A stretch of 28,953 nucleotides of DNA from JAVVHH01 sp032249615 (lineage in GTDB: Bacteria; Pseudomonadota; Alphaproteobacteria; Acetobacterales; Acetobacteraceae). Position 1 is the stretch's first letter. Each line of letters opens with the position of its first letter. Of the stretch, positions 18,401 to 24,137 are shown piece after piece. The position numbers and the translations under genes were made by a program. The notes beneath the pieces are model-generated. The model was given only the letters and a program-made list of their open reading frames with translations. It was not told the DNA's origin and searched no databases. Where the stretch lies: positions 1-28,953 of the forward strand of contig JAVVHH010000036.1 in NCBI GenBank assembly GCA_032249615.1, in the 5' to 3' direction.

Positions 18401-18555
18401 GGCAGCTGCGTCGTGACCTGAATGGTGGGGAAATCGACCGAGGGAAGCGCCGAGACCGGGAGCGCGCGGTAGCCGAGGATGCCGGCCAGCAGCACCGCCA
18501 CGGCCAGCAGGAAGGTCGCGATGGGCCGGGCGATGAACGGGGCCGAGATGTTCAC
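15475..18555 (-). CDS. RND efflux permease, HAE/MdtB-like
   Basis: A 1026-residue inner-membrane RND transporter. It begins with a GTG at 18555 (xNISAPFIARPIATFLLAVAV), 7 nt after the GST stop. The helix-4 pair Asp401-Asp402 (ATGFVVDDAIVMIENVV) and helix-10 GIVKKNAIIMIDFALEAERERGMS show a full proton relay. The periplasmic subdomains contain the usual PSVDFPTIQV and STSSQGTSQITLTF. The protein is clearly homologous to the next gene but substantially diverged from it, which is the MdtB/MdtC situation rather than a recent duplication. Expression should depend on read-through from the sigma/adaptor genes, since no internal promoter gap exists. Confidence 0.93.
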   Translation of the reverse strand: MNISAPFIARPIATFLLAVAVLLAGILGYRALPVSALPSVDFPTIQVTTQLPGAGPETVATLITASLERQFGQITGLQSMTSTSSQGTSQITLTFNLNRKMDSAAQDVQAAINASAGTLPTTLPYPPVYSKVNPADAPILSLALTSDAVPIDKISDAADTILQPKLSQIEGVGKVTVQGGLRPAIRVRVDPARVAAYGLSLEDVRTAVAAANVNGAKGGFDGARQSYAVGANDQLLSPDQYNSLVVAYKNGAPVRLSDVGSVVGGVENDRVAGWYNGKPAVILDIQRQPGANIVATVAAIRDALPALQRSIPAQITMQAVTDRTETIRASVEDVEFTLVLAIGLVVFVIYLFLRSARATLIPAVALPLSLIGTFGVMALCGYSLDNLSLMALTVATGFVVDDAIVMIENVVRFIEEGYSPLEAAYRGARQIGFTIVSLTVSLVAVFIPLLFMTGVVGRLFNEFAVVLSTSVIVSAVVSLTLTPMMCGRLLRREEKPGPLTRWFERGFDWSARFYHRTLMVALRFQGVTLLVAVGTLFGTVALYLIIPKGFLPQQDTGVIIAVTEAAQSASITRMETLQTQLAQIARRDPAVTGVASFVGAGSINATPNTGRLTIALKPRPQRDSVQTVIARLQKAMSDTPGMSVFMQPVQDIQIGTRVSRTQFQYTLLDTDALELNLWAPRLVARLRQVPELREVATDQQTDGFALRVNVDRDAAMRLGVSMQEVQDTLYDAFGQRQVSTIFSQANQYRVVLEADPDWQSNPHSLDRLRVPGLNGAQVPLSAIAHIERTVAPLAITHQAQFPSVTISFNLADGASLSHAVDAVAAAERDIGLPSTIVGSYSGDAAEFQTSLASEPWLILAAVVVIYIVLGVLYESTIHPITILSTLPSAGIGALLALMLAGQDLSIVVLVGIVLLMGIVKKNAIIMIDFALEAERERGMSPRQAIEAACLLRYRPIMMTTAAALLGALPLMLEHGTGSELRYPLGITIVGGLLLSQALTLYTTPVIYLFFERLRLRFVRRRPLAAE

Positions 18556-18562
18556 CGGCGGC

Positions 18563-19180
18563 TCATTCCGGCTGCATCGCCGCGAGGGCGGCGTCTTCGT
18601 CGGTCACCTTGCGCGACGCGGCGCGGCCGGCGATCCGGCCAGCGAAGGCGGTGAAGGCCGGGCGCTTCGGCAGCATCCCGAACTGGAGCATCCAGCCCAG
18701 TGCGACGCCCCACAGCACGTCGACGGCCGAGAACCGTTCGCCGAGCATGAACGGCCCGGCACCGAGTTGCTGCTCGAGGGCGTCGACTACCCGATCATAG
18801 GAGCCGTAGGGCGACATCATCGCCTGTCCCGGGTCGCGCTGCAGGTGCTTGTCGATCATCGCGGGCTCGAAGCTCGCGCCGTAGAAGGCGAGCCAGCGCA
18901 GGTAGGGGCCGCGCAGCCGGTCGCCGATCGGAGGCGCCAGGCCGCGCTCGGGGAAGAGTTCGGCGAGATATTGGTAGATCGCCGCCTGCTCGGTGATGAC
19001 GGCGCCGTCGTGCAGGATCGCGGGCACCTTGCCGAGCGGGTTGATGGCCAGGAAATCAGGCGCGTGCTGTTCGTTGCGGCGCAGCCGGAGCACATGGAGA
19101 TCGTAGGGCGCGCCGAGCTCCTCAAGCAGGATGCGGACGCCGGTCGCGCGGGTTTGCGGCGCGTAGAAGAGCGTCAGCAT
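18563..19180 (-). CDS. Glutathione S-transferase family protein inside the efflux operon
   Basis: A 205-residue cytosolic enzyme expected to conjugate glutathione to electrophiles. The N-terminal thioredoxin-like half contains LFYAPQTRATGVRILLEELG, then NPLGKVPAI with the cis-proline that fixes glutathione, and ITEQAAIYQYLAELFPE, the Glu/Gln-Ala glutathione-binding turn. The C-terminal half is helical (SYDRVVDALEQQLG, FSAVDVLWG), as in the family. The ATG at 19178-19180 shares one base with the adaptor stop. An open frame continues upstream to 20458 but is only a shadow across the adaptor gene, so the overlap start is chosen. The first catalytic Ser/Cys/Tyr is not obvious; Thr10 or Tyr6 are candidates. 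A GST between MFP and RND genes is unusual and suggests conjugation coupled to export. Confidence 0.88.
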   Translation of the reverse strand: MLTLFYAPQTRATGVRILLEELGAPYDLHVLRLRRNEQHAPDFLAINPLGKVPAILHDGAVITEQAAIYQYLAELFPERGLAPPIGDRLRGPYLRWLAFYGASFEPAMIDKHLQRDPGQAMMSPYGSYDRVVDALEQQLGAGPFMLGERFSAVDVLWGVALGWMLQFGMLPKRPAFTAFAGRIAGRAASRKVTDEDAALAAMQPE

Positions 19181-20430
19181 CAGGTGCTCGACCGCGGGCG
19201 GCGGCGCTGGGCGGCACCGGGGGCGCCCCGTTCGCGCAACGGGACCGCATCGGGCGCGTTGCCGTCCGGGCCGGCGATGGCCACCTTGCCGCCGTCGGTC
19301 ACACGCTGCGCGCCGTCGACCACCACCTGCTCGCCGGCCTCCAGGCCGCTCAGCACGATGCTTGTCTGATCGTCCTCGTGCCCGACCTTGATGGCGCGGC
19401 GCTCGGCCACGTCGTCCTTCTTGATGACGAACACGTACGGACCTTGCGGGCCGCGCTGGACCGCGGCCGTGGGCACCGTGATCGCCTGCTGATCGATCGT
19501 GGCCAGCATGCGGATGTCGACGAAGCCGCCCGGCCAGAGCTTGAGGCCGGTATTGGGGAAGGTGGCTTTCAGCTTGATGGTGCCGGTGGCCGGGTCGACC
19601 TGGTTGTCGAGCACGGCGAGCTTGCCGCGGTCGATGACGCTTGCATCCTCGATGTCCGTCGCTCCCGCGCGCACCGCCAGCACCTCCGGCATGCCGTTCT
19701 GCATGGAGCGGGCGACCTGCGGCAGGTCTTGCTGCGGTAGGGTGAACACCACGGAGATCGGCTGTAGCTGGGTGAGCACGGTGATCGGCGTCGCGTCGCC
19801 CGGATGGACGATGTTGCCGACGTCCACCTGGCGCAGCCCGACCCGGCCGTCGGTGGGCGCCGTGATCGTCGCATAGCTGAGCTGGGTGCGGGCCGTGTCG
19901 ATCTGCGCCTGGTCGCCGCGGACCTGGGCCTCGACCTGCGCCACCTGCGCGCGCGCCGTGTCGGCCTGCTGGGCGCTGCTGTAGTTGGAGGCGACGAGCT
20001 TGGCGTAGCGCGCGGCGTCGAGCTTGGCGTTGGCGAGGTTGGCCTCGTCCTGCTGCTTTTTGGCGACCGCCGCGTCCAGCGAGGCCTGGAACGGGCGCGG
20101 ATCGACGCGCGCCAGCACGTCGCCGGCCTTGACGTTCTGGCCTTCTTGGAACTTCACCTCGACGAGCGGGCCGTCGACCATGGCGTGGATGGCGACGAGA
20201 TTGAACGCCTGCACGGTGCCGAGCGCATCGAGGTAGATGGGGACGTTCTTCCTCTCGCTCGTGCCCGCCACGACCGGCACCGGCGTGTTCGGGTCGCCGC
20301 CGCTGCGGCGCCCGCGGCCGCCGCCCCGCTGGGCGGTCTGCTCGGTCGCGGCGGAGTGGCCGTGCCACCACCAATAAACGCCGCCACCGGCCAGGCCGAG
20401 CAGCACGAGCACCACCAGAGCGCGTCTCAA
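19180..20430 (-). CDS. RND periplasmic adaptor (membrane fusion protein), MdtA-like
   Basis: A 416-residue adaptor joining the RND permeases to the outer-membrane channel. An N-terminal signal-anchor helix (residues about 3-22, LVVLVLLGLAGGGVYWWW) is followed by a Gly/Arg-rich linker. The lipoyl half-motif is GPLVEVKFQEGQNVKAGDVL. An alpha-hairpin (about residues 120-190) is rich in Ala and Gln. A second lipoyl half, TITAPTDGRVGLRQV, and beta-barrel domains follow, with ITVPTAAVQRGPQGPYVFV near the end. The tail is basic and proline-rich. The start is a TTG at 20430, supported by a perfect AGGAGG (20437-20442) six bases upstream. It overlaps the stop of the outer-membrane gene by 4 nt. Family assignment is firm. 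Confidence 0.93.
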   Translation of the reverse strand: MRRALVVLVLLGLAGGGVYWWWHGHSAATEQTAQRGGGRGRRSGGDPNTPVPVVAGTSERKNVPIYLDALGTVQAFNLVAIHAMVDGPLVEVKFQEGQNVKAGDVLARVDPRPFQASLDAAVAKKQQDEANLANAKLDAARYAKLVASNYSSAQQADTARAQVAQVEAQVRGDQAQIDTARTQLSYATITAPTDGRVGLRQVDVGNIVHPGDATPITVLTQLQPISVVFTLPQQDLPQVARSMQNGMPEVLAVRAGATDIEDASVIDRGKLAVLDNQVDPATGTIKLKATFPNTGLKLWPGGFVDIRMLATIDQQAITVPTAAVQRGPQGPYVFVIKKDDVAERRAIKVGHEDDQTSIVLSGLEAGEQVVVDGAQRVTDGGKVAIAGPDGNAPDAVPLRERGAPGAAQRRRPRSST

Positions 20431-21851
20431 ACGATGCCTCCTTCGACGGTGAAGCCACCGCCCAGCGCTTTGTAGAGGTTGAGCAAGTACTGGAACCTGG
20501 AAAGGCGTATCTGGGTCAGCAAGTCGAGATCGTTATACAATGTGGTCTGCGTATTCAGCGATGTGATGATGTCGATCGTGCCGGCCTGCAGCTGGGCGTT
20601 GGCGATCGCGGCCGAGCGCTGCGCCACCTGCAGCGCAATGCGCTCGAGCCGCTCCTGCTCGGTCAGCTGGTGCAAGCCGGTCAGCGCCTGCTCCACGTCG
20701 GTGAAGGCCTGCAGCACGGACTGGCGGTAGTTCGACAGCAGTTCCGCATAGCGGCCCTTGGCGAGTTCGAGTTGGCCGGTGCGCAGCCCGTTGTCGAAGA
20801 TCGGCTGCAGCAGCGAGGCCGCGACCTGGGTGACCAGCGTGCCGGGCCCGGTGAGCGCGGAGAGCGCGGCGCTGGTGAGCCCGCCCGAGGCGGTCAGCGT
20901 GATGTCGGGGTAGAAGGCGGCGCGCGCGGCACGGATGTTGGCGTTCTCCGCCCGCAGCTGCGCCTCGGCGAAGGCCACGTCCGGCCGGCGGGCCAGTAGC
21001 TCGCTGGGCAGGCCGGGCGCCACGACCGGGACCGGCAGCGCCTCGAGCGAGCCGCCACTGATGTTCAGGCGCTCCGGCGGCAGGCCGACCAGGATGCCGA
21101 GCGCGGACCGGTTCTGCTCGATCGTGTTGCGCAGCGCCGGCAACGATGCCCGTTGCCCGGCGACGAGGGCCTCCTGCTGCGAGACGTCGAGCAGGTTGGC
21201 GGTGCCGACCGTAAGCCGCGCGCGATAGGCGCCGAGGATCTGCTCGGCGCTCTGTAGGTTGCGCTCGGCGACCCGCAGCCGATCCTGGGCCGAGAGCAGC
21301 TGGAAGTAGGTGGACGCCACCGAGCTGACGACGGAGAGGGCCACGGTTTCCTGGTCGAAACGGGTGGCGACCGCGGTCGCCTTAGCCGCGGCGAGCAGAG
21401 CGCGGTTGCGGCCGAACAGGTCGAGGTCGTAGCTGGCCGAGAGCCCGACGCTATAGCTGCGGCTGTCGAAATAGGGGCCGGCGCTGCCGAATGACGAGGA
21501 CAGTTGCCGCGAGCCGATGCCGGTGCGGTTGTAGGAGTAGCTCCCGGTGCCGTTCACGCTGGGCAGCAGCGGCGCGCCGCTCACCCGGACCTGCGCGTCC
21601 GCCTGGATGACGCGGGCCACGGCGGCGTTGAGGTCGTTGTTGTAGACCCGGGCCCGCTCGATCAGCCCGTCGAGCTCGGGCGAGCCGAAATTGGCCCACC
21701 AGCCCTGCGCCGGCCAGGCGGCCGCCGCGGTGGCCGACGAGGCGTCGAAATGGCCGGGCACATCGACGGCCGGCCGCAGGAAATCCGGGCCGAGCGAGCA
21801 GGCCCCCACCAGCAGCGAGGCTGCGAGCGGGGCGGCAGCTTGCCACCTCAT
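20427..21851 (-). CDS. Efflux outer-membrane lipoprotein, NodT/TolC-like
   Basis: A 474-residue outer-membrane channel of the NodT family, the exit duct of the tripartite pump. The start is the ATG at 21851, because it begins a lipoprotein signal with lipobox VGAC and Cys18 as the lipidation site. The open frame continues upstream to 22289 only as a shadow of the sensor gene. After the Cys come LGPDFLRP and WWANFGSPELDGLIERA, the standard N-terminal block. Paired repeats of long helices and short beta-barrel strands follow, including ARRPDVAFAEAQLRAENANI, characteristic of the family. The start overlaps the sensor stop by 4 nt (ATGA). The 3' end carries the Shine-Dalgarno of the adaptor gene within its coding sequence. 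Confidence 0.93.
   Translation of the reverse strand: MRWQAAAPLAASLLVGACSLGPDFLRPAVDVPGHFDASSATAAAAWPAQGWWANFGSPELDGLIERARVYNNDLNAAVARVIQADAQVRVSGAPLLPSVNGTGSYSYNRTGIGSRQLSSSFGSAGPYFDSRSYSVGLSASYDLDLFGRNRALLAAAKATAVATRFDQETVALSVVSSVASTYFQLLSAQDRLRVAERNLQSAEQILGAYRARLTVGTANLLDVSQQEALVAGQRASLPALRNTIEQNRSALGILVGLPPERLNISGGSLEALPVPVVAPGLPSELLARRPDVAFAEAQLRAENANIRAARAAFYPDITLTASGGLTSAALSALTGPGTLVTQVAASLLQPIFDNGLRTGQLELAKGRYAELLSNYRQSVLQAFTDVEQALTGLHQLTEQERLERIALQVAQRSAAIANAQLQAGTIDIITSLNTQTTLYNDLDLLTQIRLSRFQYLLNLYKALGGGFTVEGGIV
20437..20442 (-). promoter_or_regulatory. Consensus ribosome-binding site deciding a TTG start
   Basis: On the minus strand AGGAGG lies 6 nt before the TTG at 20430 and inside the last codons of the outer-membrane lipoprotein gene, where it helps encode Glu-Gly-Gly. 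This is the strongest Shine-Dalgarno noticed in the eight-gene unit. No ATG or GTG is available in that frame nearby, so it fixes the adaptor start at TTG. Confidence 0.8.
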
Positions 21852-22297
21852 TGCGGGCGGCGCCGGTGGCCGGCGGCGAGCTTCTGCCGGCCGTCTTCGG
21901 ACAGGACCGGCAGCGCGGCCAGCATGGCCTGGTCGAGCGCCTCGGACCAATCGTGCCAGCTCGATTGCCAGGTCTGCATGGCGGCTTGGACGCGGGCCGG
22001 GTCGAAGGGCGAGTGGCCGATGGCGCGCGACATCGCGGCGCGGGCCGCCAGCATGCGGACCCGGGCGGACTCGATGTCCCCCAGATGCTCCTCGATCGTG
22101 GTGCGGAAGCGCTCGGCATCGTCGGCGGGAAGGTCGCGGACCATGCGGTCGATGATCATCTCCGTGCGCGGCAGGCCCGGCGTGAAAGGGGGCGGCCGGG
22201 TCCACAGCCGCGCGCCGGCGATCGGCAGCAGGAGGAGGTTGACCGCGATCGAGAGGAACAGCCACCGCGTGCGCCAGGGCTCGCGCCACATCATCAT
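21848..22297 (-). CDS. Periplasmic sensor protein, CnrX/Spy-like (heavy-metal-resistance family)
   Basis: A 149-residue protein with a single N-terminal membrane segment (about residues 9-28, TRWLFLSIAVNLLLLPIAG) and a helical periplasmic domain. The order and composition resemble the CnrX/Spy-CpxP metal-resistance superfamily: PGLPRTEMIIDRMVRDLP, then a long amphipathic helical hairpin with SARVRMLAARAAM. In the Cnr system CnrX senses metal and controls the CnrY/CnrH pair. Potential metal ligands here are scattered His, Glu and Met residues, not a diagnostic cluster. Three ATG codons in a row open the frame at 22297; no Shine-Dalgarno is visible. It lies 10 nt after the putative anti-sigma gene and overlaps the outer-membrane gene by 4 nt. 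The family call is moderate, and the ligand is unknown. Confidence 0.72.
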   Translation of the reverse strand: MMMWREPWRTRWLFLSIAVNLLLLPIAGARLWTRPPPFTPGLPRTEMIIDRMVRDLPADDAERFRTTIEEHLGDIESARVRMLAARAAMSRAIGHSPFDPARVQAAMQTWQSSWHDWSEALDQAMLAALPVLSEDGRQKLAAGHRRRPQ

Positions 22298-22307
22298 CGG
22301 GGCGGTG

Positions 22308-22697
22308 TCACTGATCCAGGGAAGCGAAGGTGACGGTCTGTGCCGTGTTGAACAGGTCCGCCGGCGCCTCAGGCGACGGATCGACGGCGAGATAGAGCCC
22401 GGCCGCCACGCACGCGACCAAGGCGCCGACGCACAGCCCCCGGGCCGCCAGCGAGAGCGGCGCCAGGCGGCGGCGGAGCGCGGCCTGCATGCGCGCCACC
22501 ACCGCGCGGTCGGCGTCCATGCCGGGCTCGGGGCCGTCGTCGGCGGCGAGTGCTTCGGCGAACTCGGTCTGCGCGTCCAGCGAGCGGTGCAGCAGGGCTA
22601 GCGCGGCCGCGCGCTCGGCGTCCGGCCACAGCGAAAGATCAGTCCCGCGCGCGCGGACCAGCCACTCCAACCGGCGACGGGTGAGCGGCGCGTTCAC
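22308..22697 (-). CDS. Putative membrane anti-sigma factor
   Basis: A 129-residue protein with an N-terminal soluble region of about 80 residues (acidic and Arg-rich, RRRLEWLVRARGTDLSLWP). It has one hydrophobic segment (about 85-105, GLCVGALVACVAAGLYLAV) and a short tail. Its start overlaps the sigma factor stop by 4 nt, the usual arrangement for an ECF sigma and its anti-sigma. It lacks the His-x3-Cys-x2-Cys zinc motif of ZAS anti-sigma proteins. I recognise no strong family signature, so the role is inferred from topology and position. Sequestering the sigma factor at the membrane until the downstream sensor signals is the most economical model. Confidence 0.6.
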   Translation of the reverse strand: MNAPLTRRRLEWLVRARGTDLSLWPDAERAAALALLHRSLDAQTEFAEALAADDGPEPGMDADRAVVARMQAALRRRLAPLSLAARGLCVGALVACVAAGLYLAVDPSPEAPADLFNTAQTVTFASLDQ

Positions 22698-23245
22698 TCG
22701 CGGGATTCGAGGTAGGCGCGCACCAGCTTGCGGCCGCGATGCAGCAGCCCTTCCAGCGCGCGCGTGGACACACTTAGGTGCCGGGCTGCATCCTGGCCGG
22801 ACCAGCCTTCGCCATAGGTCAGCGTGAGCGCGGTGCGCTGGCGGGCGGGCAGGCTGGCGATGGCCTCGGCGAGCATGAGGCTGCGCTCCTGCCCGGCGAG
22901 GAATTGCTCTGCGCTCGGCGCCGGGTCGAGCAGGGTGTCCGGCACGTCGGTGGTCGGACGCGTGGCGCGGAGCCGGTCGATGGCGGCGTTGACGACGATG
23001 CGGTGCAGCCAGGTGGAGACGCTGGCTTGCTTGGGATCGTAGGTCGCCGCGCGCATCCAGGCGCGCAACAGCGCGTCCTGCGCCGTATCTTCGGCCGCGG
23101 CGGGCTCGGACAGCACACGCAGCGCGGCGCGTCGCAGCCGCAGGACGTAGCGGCCGGCCAGCGCGTCGAACGCGGCCCGGTCGCCACCCGCGCTGCGGGC
23201 CATCAGTTCTTCATCGGTGCCGTCTATTGCCATCACCGTCCACAT
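22694..23245 (-). CDS. ECF-type RNA polymerase sigma factor (RpoE-like)
   Basis: A 183-residue sigma-70 group IV factor. Region 2 spans about residues 25-95: FDALAGRYVLRLRRAALRVL, AEDTAQDALLRAWMRA, and the -10-binding WLHRIVVNAAIDRLR. A linker (PTTDVPDTLLDP) leads to region 4 (about 125-180): LPARQRTALTLTYGEGWSGQDAARHL and a helix-turn-helix with STRALEGLLHRGRKLVRAYL. Regions 1 and 3 are absent, as expected for ECF factors. Two starts are possible, ATG 23245 (MWTV) and ATG 23233 (MAID); neither has a clear Shine-Dalgarno. It heads the eight-gene pump unit and overlaps the putative anti-sigma gene by 4 nt. It probably transcribes this unit itself, but no ECF-type -35/-10 pair could be assigned. 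Confidence 0.92.
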   Translation of the reverse strand: MWTVMAIDGTDEELMARSAGGDRAAFDALAGRYVLRLRRAALRVLSEPAAAEDTAQDALLRAWMRAATYDPKQASVSTWLHRIVVNAAIDRLRATRPTTDVPDTLLDPAPSAEQFLAGQERSLMLAEAIASLPARQRTALTLTYGEGWSGQDAARHLSVSTRALEGLLHRGRKLVRAYLESRE

Positions 23246-23339
23246 GGGCCGTCTTAGCCATTCTTACGAGGGTGTTGGCCGGCTCCCACGGCGGCTCGCG
23301 TCGCGTCCGGTGGGAACAATCTTGCGCGGGATGAGGCGA

Positions 23340-23369
23340 TATGCAAATCACCGCGGTAAGGGTTGCATA
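23340..23369. repeat. Inverted repeat in the sigma/liv divergent intergenic region
   Basis: Seven-base arms TATGCAA (23340-23346) and TTGCATA (23363-23369) are separated by 16 bases that contain the palindrome CCGCGG (23351-23356). The element lies 95 nt upstream of the sigma factor ATG and 15 nt upstream of the chosen livG start, in an otherwise featureless 139-bp divergent gap. It could be an operator for either direction. It does not resemble a terminator, because the arms are far apart and no T-run follows. Confidence 0.45.
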
Positions 23370-23384
23370 AATGGGGAAACTGGG

Positions 23385-24137
23385 TTGGCGGCGGCGATAT
23401 TGCAGACGGAGGGGCTGACGCGGGAGTTCCGCGGCTTCGTGGCCGTCAAGGACGTCGCGCTCAGCGTCGAGGAGCACACGATCCACGCGCTGATCGGCCC
23501 GAATGGCGCCGGCAAGACCACGTGCTTCAACCTGCTGACCAAGTTCCTGCAGCCCACACGGGGCGCCATCGCCTTCCAGGGCCGCGATATCACGGAAATG
23601 GCGCCGGCCATGGTGGCCCGGCTCGGCCTGGTGCGCAGCTTCCAGATCTCCGCGGTGTTCCCGCACCTGACGTCGCTCGAGAACGTCCGGCTGGCGTTGC
23701 AGCGCAAGCGGGGCGCGAGCTTCGACTTTTGGCGCAGCGAGAGCCTGCTGTCGAAATACGACGACAAGGCGCGGGAATTGTTGGCCGATGTCGGGCTCGA
23801 GGAATACGAGAACGAGCAGGCGGTGATGCTGCCCTACGGCCGCAAGCGCGCGCTGGAGATCGCGACCACGCTGGCGCTCGAGCCGATCATGCTGCTGCTC
23901 GACGAGCCGACGGCGGGGATGACGCATGAGGACGTGGACCGGGTGGTGGCGCTGATCAAGCGCATCCGGGTCGGGCGGACGATCCTGATGGTCGAGCACA
24001 ACCTCTCGGTGGTCGAGGGCCTGTGCGACAAGATCACGGTGCTGGCGCGCGGGCAGATCCTGGCCGAGGGCGACTATGCGACCGTCAGCAAGAACCCGGA
24101 CGTCGTCACCGCCTATCTAGGGTCTCCCGATGCCTGA
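23385..24137 (+). CDS. HAAT-family ABC transporter ATP-binding protein, LivG-like
   Basis: A 250-residue cytoplasmic ATPase of the branched-chain-amino-acid-type importer family. Walker A is GPNGAGKT (residues 38-45). The family Q-loop LVRSFQISAVFPHLTSLENV is present. The signature is the LivG-type LPYGRKRALEIATTLA, and Walker B is IMLLLDEPTAGM with switch HNLSVVEGL. The start is taken as TTG 23385, with GGGGA (23373-23377) about 7 nt upstream, because it gives the usual short N-terminus (AAAILQTEGLTREFRG). An in-frame ATG at 23331 would add 18 unconserved residues and cannot be excluded. The 3' end overlaps livF by 8 nt. First gene of the importer operon. Confidence 0.92.
   Translation: MAAAILQTEGLTREFRGFVAVKDVALSVEEHTIHALIGPNGAGKTTCFNLLTKFLQPTRGAIAFQGRDITEMAPAMVARLGLVRSFQISAVFPHLTSLENVRLALQRKRGASFDFWRSESLLSKYDDKARELLADVGLEEYENEQAVMLPYGRKRALEIATTLALEPIMLLLDEPTAGMTHEDVDRVVALIKRIRVGRTILMVEHNLSVVEGLCDKITVLARGQILAEGDYATVSKNPDVVTAYLGSPDA

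Noticed and set aside
15922..18654. Very long antisense open frame (910 codons) opposite the MdtB-like permease
   Set aside because: Same compositional artefact. The minus-strand permease has all its catalytic and structural marks.
18563..20458. A 631-codon open frame that would fuse an N-terminal region to the GST
   Set aside because: The upstream part is a low-complexity Arg/Ala/Gly shadow of the adaptor gene in another frame. The GST domain starts at an ATG overlapping the adaptor stop.
20427..22289. A 620-codon frame extending the outer-membrane lipoprotein upstream
   Set aside because: The first 146 codons are a shadow of the sensor gene. The lipoprotein signal with its lipobox starts at 21851.
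23313..23340. GGAAC at 23313-23317 as an EcfG-type -35 element for the importer
   Set aside because: No GTT-type -10 element occurs at the required 16-18 nt spacing.
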